Part shown: positions 1 to 8,584 of the stretch, piece by piece
Layout: every line of letters begins with the position of its first letter
How positions within the stretch are numbered: the stretch's first letter is position 1
Source of the DNA: Nocardioides sp. Iso805N
GTDB taxonomy: Bacteria; Actinomycetota; Actinomycetes; Propionibacteriales; Nocardioidaceae
Length of the DNA: 64,000 nucleotides
Reading direction: 5' to 3'
Assembly (NCBI RefSeq): GCF_000364605.1
Contig: NZ_KB822577.1
Span: 396,276 to 460,275 of the forward strand
The notes under the pieces: model-generated
The model's database searches: none
Told to the model about the DNA's origin: nothing
The model's input: the letters and a program-made list of their open reading frames with translations, nothing else
Made by a program: the position numbers and the translations under genes

Positions 1-482
1 GCTGCGAGCTTGTGCGCGGCCATCACGAGCGGGGCGTTCCACGGCACGATGGCGGCGGCGACACCGACCGGCACGTGCTCGGCGACGGTGCGCGCTCCGC
101 TCGCGTCGGGCAGCTCGTAGGTCGGCACCTCGGCGTCGGCCACCCAGCGCACGTGGTGTGCGGCACCTCTGGCCTCGAAGCCCCCGGCCATCGCAGGGTG
201 GCCCGTCTCGACGGCGACGATCTCGGCGAGCTCCTTCTCGTGGGCCTCGATCAGGTCGGCGAGGCGGCGCAGCGCCGTACGCCTCGCCTCCTCGTCGCCC
301 GCCCAGACCGGCTGTGCTCGGCGGGCTGCCTCGACAGCGCGGTCGAGCTCGGCCGGGCCGCAGTCGGGGAGGGAGGCGATCACCTCGCCGGTGGCCGGGG
401 CAACGACGTCGAACGTCGCCGCCGCACCGACCATCTGGCCGTCGATGAGGGCACGCGCGGGAATCGTGGAACGGTCTGCCAT
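1..482 (-). CDS. aldehyde dehydrogenase, N-terminal part (runs off the window)
   Basis: The first 160 codons of an NAD(P)-dependent aldehyde dehydrogenase, which oxidises an aldehyde to the acid. The visible part has the family's N-terminal pattern: VVAPATGEVIASLPD near residue 30, an AARRAQPVW stretch, and the Rossmann-entry motif IVPWNAPLV near the window edge. The catalytic Cys and Glu would lie beyond position 1. Two in-frame ATGs exist, at 488 and 482. AAGGAG lies 7 bases before the 482 ATG but only one base before the other, so 482 is chosen. It is transcribed leftward, 98 bp after the flavin reductase gene at 580, so it is probably the next gene of the same unit. Its substrate cannot be told from this fragment. 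Confidence 0.85.
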   Translation of the reverse strand, partial: MADRSTIPARALIDGQMVGAAATFDVVAPATGEVIASLPDCGPAELDRAVEAARRAQPVWAGDEEARRTALRRLADLIEAHEKELAEIVAVETGHPAMAGGFEARGAAHHVRWVADAEVPTYELPDASGARTVAEHVPVGVAAAIVPWNAPLVMAAHKLA

Positions 483-579
483 GGCCATGCTCCTTGCAGG
501 TGGGAGTGTGATCGCGACCACAGTCGAAGTGAGCCGGCGGCTTGACCAGTCATTCGTGCCGCGGAGCGGCATGCGAGGT

Positions 580-1791
580 TCAGGCGTCGGCGAGGAGCGC
601 AGTGGGCTGCGGTACGGAGAGCCGCTCGGCTACGACCCGGGCGGCTTCCTGGAGACGCTCGATCCACTGCAGCACGTCGTGGCCGCTGGCCTGCCGGGGC
701 GTGTTGGCCAAGCGCAGCGCGATCTGGACGATGCCCATCGGTCCCTGGACGGGCACGACGACGGAGTGCAGGTCGTAGGTGCCGTCGGGGTTGATGTCGG
801 GCTCGTAGAGATGTGCCTGCTCCCGGATGAGGGTGCGGAACCGGCGCTCATGCTCGGGCAGCCGATCCGGCGATGAGTAGTCGCGCGCGGCGGTGAACAT
901 CTCCCAGTCGGAGTGCGGGCCGCGCAGGGAGAGCGAGTACCCGCGCTCCCGGACCCGCTCGAGCTGGGCGACATACGTCGCTTGGGTCTCCTCGTCGGCC
1001 TGCGGGATCCGCGAGAGCCAGGCGTTGATCGCCACTGAGCCGAGATTGGAGATGAACACGGAGCCCAGCGGCGGGACGAGGGGGACGTGGAAGCCGAGCG
1101 AGACATTGCTGGGCACGGCGGCCCGGCTCGCCAACGCGACGAAGACGGAGTCCTCCCCGACCGGCGCCATGACGCTGCACTCGGCACCGAGCTCGTCGGC
1201 GACCGCCTCGATCTGGTCGCGGGCGAATTCGGCCAGCCGGATGCTGTGGATGAGGTCGGGATCCGCCCCGGCGACCAGCGAGGGAAGCGAGAACCGGCCG
1301 TAGCCGCCCTGGAAGAAGAGCAGCGGCAGAGCGGGCTTGACCACGTCGACGGCGCCGACGCGGCCGAGCACGATGTAGTGGTCCCCGGCCTCCACGATCG
1401 ACTCGTAGGTGCAGTCGATCCAGGCGACGACGTCATCGAGCACGGGCGCGCCGCTGGGCGCCGCCTGCCAGCCGATACCGGCGAACTTGTCGACGCCCCC
1501 GGCGGCGAAGCGGCGGCACAGCTGCTCCTGGTCGGCGGAGAGCACGTTGACGCAGAACGAGTCGGCCGCGCGCAGCAGCTCGAAGGTCCCGGACGTCTTC
1601 TGCGGCATGAACGCCACCAGCGGCGGGTTCAGGGAGACCGAGGTGAACGAGCCGACGATCATGCCGATCGGCCCGTGCTCCTCGGTGACCGCCGTGATGG
1701 CGGCGACCCCGGTGGGATAGTGCCCGAGGGTCTCGCGGAAGTGACGCGGCTCGATCACCGGACCCGAGGTCTCCGGAGTTGTCTCAGTCAT
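580..1791 (-). CDS. flavin reductase fused to an IclR-type effector domain
   Basis: A 403-residue protein in two parts. Residues about 15-175 are an HpaC/RutF-type NAD(P)H:flavin oxidoreductase domain (YPTGVAAITA, GSFTSVSLNPPLV, FCVNVLSADQ, LLFFQGGYGRF), which supplies reduced flavin to a partner oxygenase. Residues about 185-400 match the ligand-binding half of IclR regulators (RLAEFARDQIEAVADELGAE, LGFHVPL, ending in SVVVPVQGPMG and a final helix), with no DNA-binding helix-turn-helix. A close paralog lies at 8585-9790. Reading continues open upstream of 1791, but the domain starts just after the ATG at 1791, which has GGAAG in front. The gene follows the ABC importer and lies near an HsaA-like monooxygenase at 6304, its likely partner (inferred). 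The C-terminal domain may tune activity by binding an aromatic ligand (inferred). Confidence 0.85.
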   Translation of the reverse strand: MTETTPETSGPVIEPRHFRETLGHYPTGVAAITAVTEEHGPIGMIVGSFTSVSLNPPLVAFMPQKTSGTFELLRAADSFCVNVLSADQEQLCRRFAAGGVDKFAGIGWQAAPSGAPVLDDVVAWIDCTYESIVEAGDHYIVLGRVGAVDVVKPALPLLFFQGGYGRFSLPSLVAGADPDLIHSIRLAEFARDQIEAVADELGAECSVMAPVGEDSVFVALASRAAVPSNVSLGFHVPLVPPLGSVFISNLGSVAINAWLSRIPQADEETQATYVAQLERVRERGYSLSLRGPHSDWEMFTAARDYSSPDRLPEHERRFRTLIREQAHLYEPDINPDGTYDLHSVVVPVQGPMGIVQIALRLANTPRQASGHDVLQWIERLQEAARVVAERLSVPQPTALLADA

Positions 1792-1841
1792 CGCGCTTCC
1801 TTCGCTTGGAGGGTCCATTCGTACCGGAGAGATGTTCCCGG

Positions 1842-2948
1842 TCAAGCGACCTTCGTGGAACGGTCCCGGATCACCTTCGCGAGGGCGACCGCGACGACCA
1901 GACCTGCGCCGTAGAACACATTCTGTATCCAGCCCGAGTATCCGAGCAGCTGGAGGCCGAAGATGCCCGTCTCCAGGAAGTAGATCGCGACCATGGTGCC
2001 AATGGCGTTGAAGGAGCCGGGCTGGATGACAGCGGTGCCGAGGAAGACCGCGGCCAGCGCGGGCAGCAGGAACGTCATCGAGGTGGAGCTGTCGAACCCG
2101 CCGACGGTCGCGACCAGGATCAGGCCGGCGAGGCCGGCCAACAGCGAGCCGACGACGTACGACGCGAAGCGGATCCGGTTGACTCGGATGCCTGCCAGCC
2201 GGGCGACCTCGCGGTTCGCGCCGACGAAGACGATGGCGCGCCCGATCGGGGTCCAGGCGATGACGTAGGCGATGAGCAGCGCCAGGACGATGCCGTAGTA
2301 GAACGAGATCGGCATGCCGAAGATCGGCTGGATCGACAGCTTGGCCAGCCCGGTGCTCTGCACCGAGACGACCTGCGTGTGCGAGATCGCCTGCGCCACG
2401 CCGATGAGGAGCGTCCCCATGCCGAGGGTCACCACGAAGGACGACACGTTCATGATCACCACGAAGAACGCGTTCACCAGGCCGGCCACGGCGGCGATGG
2501 CGACACCGATGATGCAAGCCAAAGGCAGCGGAACGCCGTGCTGGGTGGCAAGCACCGGGATCGCCGTGGCCGTGATGCCCATGACGGAGGCGACCGAGAG
2601 GTCGATCTCACCGGCGACGGAGGTGACGAGCACCGACATCGCGAGGAAGACCTGGACCTGCTGGGAGCCGAAGATCGACGAGAACGTCGCGTGGCTGGCG
2701 AACAGGCTCGGCTCGCGTATCCAGTAGTAGCCGGCCATGAGCACCCAGACGAGGACGAGCGCGTAGCGAGCCATCCCGACCCGGAGCCACGCGGGGGTCG
2801 CGCGCTTCATCTTCTCGGAGGTGGCGCCGCCGCCCGCGCCCTGCCGGTCGGCCGGTACGTCCTCGACGAGGTGGCTCGAGGTCTGCTCGTCGGAGACGAG
2901 CCCCTGAAAGCCGTCGTTTCCGGTGTGGACGGTGGACTGGTCAGACAT
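1842..2948 (-). CDS. sugar-type ABC transporter permease (RbsC/YtfT family)
   Basis: A membrane permease of the ribose/galactose-type ABC importer family (BPD_transp_2), 368 residues. It has a polar N-terminal stretch of about 60 residues followed by roughly ten hydrophobic segments, with family signatures such as VTSVAGEIDLSVASVMGIT and the GANREVARLAGI cytoplasmic loop. It forms the channel for the substrate captured by the lipoprotein encoded at 4502-5686, driven by the ATPase at 2964-4505. The start at 2948 has GGAG six bases upstream. Although this importer family is best known for sugars, members in aromatic clusters are thought to carry aromatic acids. The surrounding catabolic genes favour that reading here (inference). 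Confidence 0.9.
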   Translation of the reverse strand: MSDQSTVHTGNDGFQGLVSDEQTSSHLVEDVPADRQGAGGGATSEKMKRATPAWLRVGMARYALVLVWVLMAGYYWIREPSLFASHATFSSIFGSQQVQVFLAMSVLVTSVAGEIDLSVASVMGITATAIPVLATQHGVPLPLACIIGVAIAAVAGLVNAFFVVIMNVSSFVVTLGMGTLLIGVAQAISHTQVVSVQSTGLAKLSIQPIFGMPISFYYGIVLALLIAYVIAWTPIGRAIVFVGANREVARLAGIRVNRIRFASYVVGSLLAGLAGLILVATVGGFDSSTSMTFLLPALAAVFLGTAVIQPGSFNAIGTMVAIYFLETGIFGLQLLGYSGWIQNVFYGAGLVVAVALAKVIRDRSTKVA

Positions 2949-2963
2949 GGGGTGCTCCGTTGC

Positions 2964-4505
2964 CTAGGACGCGGTGGCCGGGATGGGGGCGGACTCGGCG
3001 ACGGAGTAGACCGCGTCGAGTACGTCGTCGGGGTTGTCGGTCCGCAGCTCGACGGGCTTGCGGCCCGGGTGGATCACGAGGATGCGGTCGCAGGTCTCCA
3101 CCAGGTCGGTGGGCTCGGTGCTGATCAGCAGTACGCCCCTGCCGGTGGCGGCGGTCGTGCAGATCGCGCCGAGCAGGTCGGCGCGGGCACCGACGTCGAC
3201 GGCCTGGGTGGGCTCGTGAAGGATCAGGAGGGACGGCTCGGTCGAGAGCCACTTGGCGAACAGCACCTTCTGCTGGTTGCCGCCGCTGAGCTCGCGGACC
3301 AGGTCCTCGCCGCCACGGGCCTTGATGTCGAAGCGCTTGATCGAGTCCTCGGTCAGCGAGTCCTGCCAGCCCTTGGCCACGAACCACGGCTTGCCCAGTC
3401 GGTTGATGCTGGGCAGAGCGAGGTTGTCGCGGATGCTCAGGTCGACCGCCAGGCCCTCGTCGATGCGGCGCTCGGGCACGACGGCGACGCCGATGCCCAT
3501 GCACTGCTCGACGCTGGTCCTCCTGAGGTCGACGCGACCTGCGTCGGTCACCAGCGTGCCCGAGCAGCGCCGGCTGCCGCCGAGGAAGTACGGCAGCTGC
3601 TCGAAGCCCGTGCCCGGCAGGCCGGTGATGCCCACGATCTCGCCCTCACGGATGACGATGTCGAGCGGCTCGTGGCCGCCCATGAGCTGGAGCTGGTTGA
3701 TTTGGGCGACGACCTTGGCCTTGGTCTCGCACTCGCGGTCGCGTGAGACCGCGTTGACGGTCTTGCCGAGCATCAGCCGGGCCAGGTCGGCCTCGGTGAG
3801 CGACGTCGTCGGCACACCGGCGCCTGCGACCTTGCCGTCGCGCAGGACCGTCACCTTGTCGCTGACGCCGAGCACCTCCTCGAGGCTGTGGCTCACCATC
3901 AGGATGGAGGTGCCGCTCGCGGCGACGCGCTTCATCAGGTCGTGCACGTGCGCGAGCTCGCTGCGGGGCAGTGAACGGGTGGCCTCGTCCAGCAGGAGCA
4001 GGCCCTCGCCGGGTACGACGCCGCGCAGCGCACGGGCGATGGCGACCGCCGCCCGGTGGGATGCGGGCAGCGTGTCCACCAGGGCGAGCGGGTCGATGTC
4101 CAGCTGCAGCCGCTCGAGGGTCTCCCGAGCGGCCTGCGCCTGGCGCTTCCAGTTGATCCTGCCGGTCCACCGGTTGCAGACGAAGTTGCCCACCCCGATG
4201 TTCTCGCTCACGGTCAGGTGCCCGATCAGCCCCATGTCCTGGTGGACGACCGCGAGGCCGGCTGCCTGGGCAGCCCGCCACTGGACGGGAAGCGAGAGCG
4301 GCTTCCCGTCCACGGCGAGCTCCATGCCGCGGTCCGGGGCGTGATAGCCGGTCAGGATCTTCACCAGCGTGGACTTCCCGGAGCCGTTCTGTCCGACGAG
4401 AGCGTGGATCTCACCCGGCTCCACCACGAGGTGAGCGTCGTCCAGCACCGTGGCGGCGCCGTACGTCTTGCTCGCGTGGCGTGCCTCGAGCCGCGGCGAG
4501 GTCAC
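2964..4505 (-). CDS. sugar-type ABC transporter ATP-binding protein, two ATPase domains
   Basis: A 513-residue double ATPase of the RbsA/MglA class, energising import through the permease at 1842. The N-terminal half has a normal Walker A (GQNGSGKST, residues about 36-44) and Walker B (LLLLDE), but the usual LSGGQ-like signature is replaced by LPASHRAA. The C-terminal half is the reverse: its Walker A region is degenerate (GITGLPGTGFEQ), while the signature LSGGNQQKV is intact. Composite active sites in such proteins combine Walker A of one half with the signature of the other, so one competent site may remain. It starts with GTG whose bases overlap the binding-protein stop codon (GTGA), indicating translational coupling. 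Confidence 0.9.
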   Translation of the reverse strand: MTSPRLEARHASKTYGAATVLDDAHLVVEPGEIHALVGQNGSGKSTLVKILTGYHAPDRGMELAVDGKPLSLPVQWRAAQAAGLAVVHQDMGLIGHLTVSENIGVGNFVCNRWTGRINWKRQAQAARETLERLQLDIDPLALVDTLPASHRAAVAIARALRGVVPGEGLLLLDEATRSLPRSELAHVHDLMKRVAASGTSILMVSHSLEEVLGVSDKVTVLRDGKVAGAGVPTTSLTEADLARLMLGKTVNAVSRDRECETKAKVVAQINQLQLMGGHEPLDIVIREGEIVGITGLPGTGFEQLPYFLGGSRRCSGTLVTDAGRVDLRRTSVEQCMGIGVAVVPERRIDEGLAVDLSIRDNLALPSINRLGKPWFVAKGWQDSLTEDSIKRFDIKARGGEDLVRELSGGNQQKVLFAKWLSTEPSLLILHEPTQAVDVGARADLLGAICTTAATGRGVLLISTEPTDLVETCDRILVIHPGRKPVELRTDNPDDVLDAVYSVAESAPIPATAS

Positions 4506-5686
4506 TTCGAGCCCCAGGCCGTGTAGAACGCCTGCTCGAAGGAGTCGTCGCCGAACCAGTGGTTGGTGAAGTACTCGTCCTCGCTGAGCTTGATGTTCTT
4601 GACGTTGTTCTTGGAGATGTCGCGGGTCACGTTGACCAGCGGGTCGACCTTCTGGCCGCCGGCGAGCTGCATGAGACCGTTGACCATCGCATAGCCGTTG
4701 TAGAGGACCGGGGCGGCGAAGTCGTGCGACTGTCCGGTGCCCGAGGCGATCCGCTGCAGACCCGAGAGGTCACCACCGGTGGAGATGATCGTGACCTTCT
4801 GGGCGTAGCCGGCGCTCTGGATCCCCTGGAGCGCCTGGGGGGCGAGCGTGTCGACCGGGAGGACGACGACGTTGGTCTTCGGGTTGCGGACCAGGAGCGA
4901 GCTCAGCGTGGACGGCACCTTGTCGGAGTTGGCGGTGCTGTAGCGGGCCAGCTGGAAGCCGCAGCTCGGGCAGACCTCCTTGAAGCGCTTCTCGCCGGCG
5001 TCCGCCTGGGCGATCGTGTCGGCGCTGTCGGTCTGGCCGAGCCAGATGACGTTGGTGTCCTTGCCCTTCTCGGCGATGGCCGCGTCCGCCTCGTGCTGCG
5101 AGAGCGTCTGCAGGCTCGTGCCGAACGAGAAGAAGTCGATACCCGCGGGGTAGGTCTTGCCCTTCTCCGGGGTGTCGCCCGCGATCAGGACCTTCACGCC
5201 GGCCTTGGCCGCGGCGTCGAAGCCGGTGCCGTCCATCGGGTAGGCGACGAACATGCTGATGACGGCGAAGTCCTTCTGCGAGGCCGCCTGCTGGAGGCAG
5301 GAGGCGACCTGCGTCGGGTTGATCTTGCCGTCGCACATCGTGACCGTGGCGCCCTGGTGCTCGAGGGCCTGCTTGGCGCCGAGGGCCATGCCGTGCATGA
5401 CCGGAATGGTGTCGCCGAGCGGGATGACCATCACCGTCTTGCCGGTGAAGTCGACCGGCTTGGTGACCGGTGCGACGGCGGGCCAGTTGGTGATCGGCTT
5501 CTCGAGCTGCGCGATCGTGTCCTTCGCCTGCTGGATCGCGGAGTCGGAGACGCCGGCGCCGCCACCGCCGGTGGCGCTGTCGCTGGAGCCGCTTCCGCAC
5601 GCCGCGAGGGCGATGGCGGCGACGGATACAACGGCGGCGGTCCCGAGCAGCCGTGCGCGGCGTGCGCGCTGAACTGGCTTCGACAT
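4502..5686 (-). CDS. substrate-binding lipoprotein of sugar-type ABC importer
   Basis: A 394-residue periplasmic-binding-protein-like lipoprotein (Peripla_BP_4 type fold) that captures substrate outside the membrane. It has a signal peptide with a lipobox ending ALAACGSG near residue 30; the Cys is the expected lipid anchor. The mature part has two-lobe features such as VMVIPLGDTIPVMHGMA and ends in an aromatic-rich helix (EQAFYTAWGSK). It begins the operon with the ATPase and permease genes downstream. A near relative is encoded far away at 13735-14895, sharing the same layout (LEQPI/LEKPI.W, CDGK.NPT, EDEYFT/ADEYDT). The start ATG follows GAGGA. A dyad at 5819-5833 lies upstream and may be its operator. 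Confidence 0.92.
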   Translation of the reverse strand: MSKPVQRARRARLLGTAAVVSVAAIALAACGSGSSDSATGGGGAGVSDSAIQQAKDTIAQLEKPITNWPAVAPVTKPVDFTGKTVMVIPLGDTIPVMHGMALGAKQALEHQGATVTMCDGKINPTQVASCLQQAASQKDFAVISMFVAYPMDGTGFDAAAKAGVKVLIAGDTPEKGKTYPAGIDFFSFGTSLQTLSQHEADAAIAEKGKDTNVIWLGQTDSADTIAQADAGEKRFKEVCPSCGFQLARYSTANSDKVPSTLSSLLVRNPKTNVVVLPVDTLAPQALQGIQSAGYAQKVTIISTGGDLSGLQRIASGTGQSHDFAAPVLYNGYAMVNGLMQLAGGQKVDPLVNVTRDISKNNVKNIKLSEDEYFTNHWFGDDSFEQAFYTAWGSK

Positions 5687-5818
5687 TCTTCTGTCCTCTG
5701 TTTCGTGGCCGCCTTGCTTGCGGCCGTCACCTGACGCTGGACGATATGACTCAGGTCACATCGGTATATGTGGTGCAGGTCACGCTAGGAAGGATGGTGG
5801 CTCCCTTCCACCAGGGCG

Positions 5819-5833
5819 TCCCATAGAACGGCA
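5819..5833. promoter_or_regulatory. candidate IclR-type operator dyad
   Basis: TCCCA-N5-CGGCA, one of six sites in the window matching TNCCR-N5-YGGNA. It lies 133 bp upstream of the importer operon start at 5686. Between it and the gene are two copies of CAGGTCAC (near 5747 and 5776), which could form part of the promoter or a second regulator site. Confidence 0.45.
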
Positions 5834-5866
5834 CACCCGGTTCGGGAGCAGGTGCGAGGTGGAGCC

Positions 5867-6304
5867 TCACGTGCTGCCCCGCGCACGAGTTTCTCCGTCC
5901 GCGCGCCGCTCGCAGGATGCGATCGCCGCGCGTGCTGCCGCCACGTCCTCCTCCGGGGTCGCGCCGCTGACGCCGAGCGCGCCGAGCAGCCCGCCCTCGT
6001 CGTAGAGGGGGAGGCCGCCGGGGAGGTCGGTCGGCGGCTCCGGGAGCTGGGCGCCGGCCAGGCGCAGGACCTCCGGGTGGGCGGCACGCATCGCGGCGAG
6101 GTCGCCGGAGGGCCGGCCGAACCATGCGGCCGTCCTCGCCTTGACGTGGGCGACGCCGATCGTGAGCCAGGTGGCGCCGTCCATCCGCGCCGCGGCCACC
6201 TCGTGACCACGCGCGTCGACGACGGCCGCCGAGAGCCGCAGCGCATGCTCGTCGCCGTACGCCTGCACGGCGGCCAGGAGGGACTCGGCCTGTGCCAGGC
6301 GCAT
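5867..6304 (-). CDS. GlcG/HbpS family protein
   Basis: A 145-residue protein of the GlcG/HbpS (DUF336, haem-degrading-like) family. Recognisable features are the N-terminal helix with ALRLSAAVVDARGHEVAAARMDGA, the middle helix KARTAAWFGRPSGDLA, and the closing GGLLGALGVSGATPEEDVAAARAAI. Family members bind haem or act as small accessory proteins in oxidative catabolic operons, and the exact role is usually unknown. The start codon overlaps the monooxygenase stop codon by one base (TAATG), so the two are co-translated. This suggests an accessory or protective role for the flavin monooxygenase (inference). Confidence 0.8.
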   Translation of the reverse strand: MRLAQAESLLAAVQAYGDEHALRLSAAVVDARGHEVAAARMDGATWLTIGVAHVKARTAAWFGRPSGDLAAMRAAHPEVLRLAGAQLPEPPTDLPGGLPLYDEGGLLGALGVSGATPEEDVAAARAAIASCERRADGETRARGST

Positions 6305-7470
6305 TAGTAGCGGACGCCGGGAGGGACGTCGAGGCCGAACAGGTTGCGCCCGTAGCCCTCGTACGTCAGCTCGGCGGCGTTGTTGGCGTGGTTCTGGGCG
6401 GCGTGCATGTCGCGGAAGAACCGCTGGAACGGCTGGTCGCGCCGCAGGGCGGCGCCGCCGGCGTGGAGGAAGAGCTGGTCGACGGCGTTCGTCGCGCGTC
6501 GTACCGAGCGGACCTGGTCACGCCGGGTCTGGAGCCGGGCCGAGGCGGGGATGTCGAGGCCCTTCTCGGCGAGCTTGTAGATCTCGTTGATGCCGTTGAG
6601 GAACTGCACCCGGCTGGCAGCGATGTCGGCGCTCGCCTCGCCCAGGGTGACCAGCTGGTGGGGGTTGCTGGACGCGGCCGATCCCTTGGAGTCGACGCGA
6701 CTGCCGGCATAGTCGACGAAGGTCCGCAGTGCGCCGTGCGCGATCGCGAGGCTGCCACAGGCGATGATGCCGGAGAACATGATCGCGAACGGCATCCGGT
6801 AGAGGGCGGTGTCGCGGCCGCGCTCGGCCAGGTTGAGCGGGAGCTCCTCAGGCGAGATCACTCGCTCGGCGGGGATGAACATGTCGGTGATGACCACGTC
6901 CTTGCTGCCGGTGCCCTCGAGGCCGATGACCTGCCAGGAGTCCTCGACGATCTCGTAGTCGCTGCGCGGCAGGATGATGTGGCGACCGGCCGTCGGGCCG
7001 GCGACCCTGCCGTCGGCGTCGGTGATCAGGGCGCCGAGGATGATCCACGAGCAGTGGTCGGTGCCCGACGAGAAGGACCAGCGGCCGTTGCAGACGTAGC
7101 CGCCGTCGACCGGCTTGAGCCGGCCCATCGGCGCGTACGGTGAAGCGATCCAGGTGTCGGGGTCCTCGCCCCACACCTGCTCCTGCACCGACGGGGCGAC
7201 CTGCGCCATCTCCCAGGGGTGTACGCCGACCACGCCGGCGACCCAGCCGATCGAGCCGGCGCGCGTGCCGATGTCGAGGACGGCCTCGAAGAACTCGACC
7301 GGGTGGGCCTCGTCGCCGCCGTACTCGCGGGGCTGGAGCATCTTGACGACGCCGGACCAGCGGAGCTTCTCCGCGGCCTCGTCGGTGAGCCGGCCGAGAG
7401 ATTCGCACGCGGGGCCGTTGTCGTCCAGGAAGTCGCTGATCTTGGCGATGCGCTCGCGAACCTCGGTCAC
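6304..7470 (-). CDS. HsaA-like flavin-dependent aromatic monooxygenase
   Basis: A 388-residue oxygenase component with the acyl-CoA-dehydrogenase fold, closest in layout to HsaA (3-HSA 4-hydroxylase) and related two-component phenol hydroxylases. Such enzymes take reduced flavin from a separate reductase and ortho-hydroxylate a phenol to a catechol. Visible marks are LQPREYGGDEAHPVEFFEAV, WSFSSGTDHCSWIILGA, SWQVIGLEGTGSKDVVI and a C-terminal helix with FFRDMHAAQNHANN, typical of this group. The chosen start is GTG at 7470 with GGGAG six bases before it; no in-frame ATG fits. Partner reductases are probably the fused flavin reductases at 580 and 8585 (inferred from proximity). Confidence 0.85.
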   Translation of the reverse strand: MTEVRERIAKISDFLDDNGPACESLGRLTDEAAEKLRWSGVVKMLQPREYGGDEAHPVEFFEAVLDIGTRAGSIGWVAGVVGVHPWEMAQVAPSVQEQVWGEDPDTWIASPYAPMGRLKPVDGGYVCNGRWSFSSGTDHCSWIILGALITDADGRVAGPTAGRHIILPRSDYEIVEDSWQVIGLEGTGSKDVVITDMFIPAERVISPEELPLNLAERGRDTALYRMPFAIMFSGIIACGSLAIAHGALRTFVDYAGSRVDSKGSAASSNPHQLVTLGEASADIAASRVQFLNGINEIYKLAEKGLDIPASARLQTRRDQVRSVRRATNAVDQLFLHAGGAALRRDQPFQRFFRDMHAAQNHANNAAELTYEGYGRNLFGLDVPPGVRY

Positions 7471-7636
7471 GTTGTACTCCCGTTCATCCACGGCCCGTAC
7501 GGGGCCGGGCCGACGCTCGGCCACCCTGATGGTGCGACGTGCGTCACATCGGCGGCGATGGAGTCGTGCCGGGGAGTGAAACGCCCTCCGGAATCGGGGT
7601 GCGTGGGTCCGGGCGCGGATGTGGAGGAGTGACGAC

Positions 7637-8473
7637 TCAACGGTCGGCGGTGCGCGCGGTGTCGAGGTCCCGGACGTGCGCGGCGTAGAGGGCCGAGATC
7701 TCGTTGGCGGCCCCGTGGACCCTCGCCGCGAGGACGGCCGGGTCGAACCGGCCGGTGGAGCCCGACGTGGAGATCGCCGCGATCGCCCGGCCACGCCAGA
7801 TGATCGGCGCCGCGACGCACGTCAGCCCGAGCGCGGACTCCTCGCGGTCGAAGGCCACGCCGTGCTGGCGCACCTGAGCGAGCTCCTGGACGAAGAGTCC
7901 CGGGGCGGCGATGGAGTGCCGTGTGCGCCGTTGGAGGCCCTGCTGCAGGATCTTCTCGATCACCGCCTTGTGCCCGAACGGCAGCATCGCCTTACCGAGC
8001 GCCGAGCAGGATGCCGGGATCCGGCCGCCGACGACGGTCGGGACCCGCACCGCGGTGTTGCCCTGGATCTTGTCGACGTACATGACGTCCGTGTCGTCGA
8101 GCACGGCCAGGTGCACCACGGTCCGGCTGCTCGCGAAGAGGTCGGAGAGGAACGGCGCAGCGATGCTGCGCAGGTCACCTGGCGTGCACATCGACACGCA
8201 GTTGCCGAGCTCGAACACGTGTTGATCGAGGCGGTAGTCGGTGCCGCGCCGGTTAAGGAAGCCGCTGGCGGCGAGCTGGTTGAGCAGTCGGAACGCGGTC
8301 GACTTCGGCAACCCGGTCGCGCGCGCCAGATCGCTCACGCCAGCTACCGGGCCGATGCGGCGGAACGCGTCGAGAAGGGTGAGCGCCTTCGTCACCGAGG
8401 TGGCCGCGCTGTCGCGACCCTCCCGCGGCATAGACACCTCGTGCTGATCCATCGACATCTCGACTGCCGTCAC
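7637..8473 (-). CDS. IclR family transcriptional regulator
   Basis: A 278-residue regulator with an N-terminal winged helix-turn-helix (SVTKALTLLDAFRR, LARATGLPKSTAFRLLNQL, residues about 25-80) and a C-terminal effector domain (AAPFLSDLFASSRTVVHLAVLDDTDVMYVDKI, SALGKAMLPF, GVAFDREESALGLTCVAAPI). IclR proteins bind pathway intermediates and act as activators or repressors of aromatic catabolic operons. The GTG start at 8473 is preferred because AAGGAG lies six bases upstream; a longer reading upstream lacks such a site. A perfect TGCCG-N5-TGGCA dyad at 8560-8574 lies just upstream and may be autoregulatory. It is transcribed in the same direction as the genes around it. Confidence 0.9.
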   Translation of the reverse strand: MTAVEMSMDQHEVSMPREGRDSAATSVTKALTLLDAFRRIGPVAGVSDLARATGLPKSTAFRLLNQLAASGFLNRRGTDYRLDQHVFELGNCVSMCTPGDLRSIAAPFLSDLFASSRTVVHLAVLDDTDVMYVDKIQGNTAVRVPTVVGGRIPASCSALGKAMLPFGHKAVIEKILQQGLQRRTRHSIAAPGLFVQELAQVRQHGVAFDREESALGLTCVAAPIIWRGRAIAAISTSGSTGRFDPAVLAARVHGAANEISALYAAHVRDLDTARTADR

Positions 8474-8559
8474 GCCGTGCTCCTTCGTGGACGCCGTCCA
8501 ACTTTCCACGTCAGTGTGACCACCATCACCTGATCCGGGAAGGGGATCGGCCAAGGTTG

Positions 8560-8574
8560 TGCCGGTATGTGGCA
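8560..8574. promoter_or_regulatory. candidate IclR-type operator, perfect dyad
   Basis: TGCCG-GTATG-TGGCA, a perfect inverted repeat with a five-base spacer. It lies between the flavin reductase gene (stop at 8585) and the IclR gene (start 8473), 86 bp upstream of the latter. Confidence 0.55.
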
Positions 8575-8584
8575 CGGGTGCCGC

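Noticed and set aside
1797..1811. TTCCT-N5-TGGAG near the flavin reductase start, resembling the IclR dyad
   Set aside because: It overlaps the ribosome-binding site of the gene and is explained by that purine-rich sequence.
1779..3746. Long plus-strand open frame (655 residues) opposite the permease and ATPase genes
   Set aside because: Shadow of high-GC genes on the other strand: low-complexity Arg/Asp/Gly/His-rich translation, no family signature, no ribosome site.
5750..7550. GTCACATCGG shared upstream of the importer operon and of the HsaA-like gene
   Set aside because: Only ten bases, two copies, no dyad; may be chance in GC-rich intergenic DNA.
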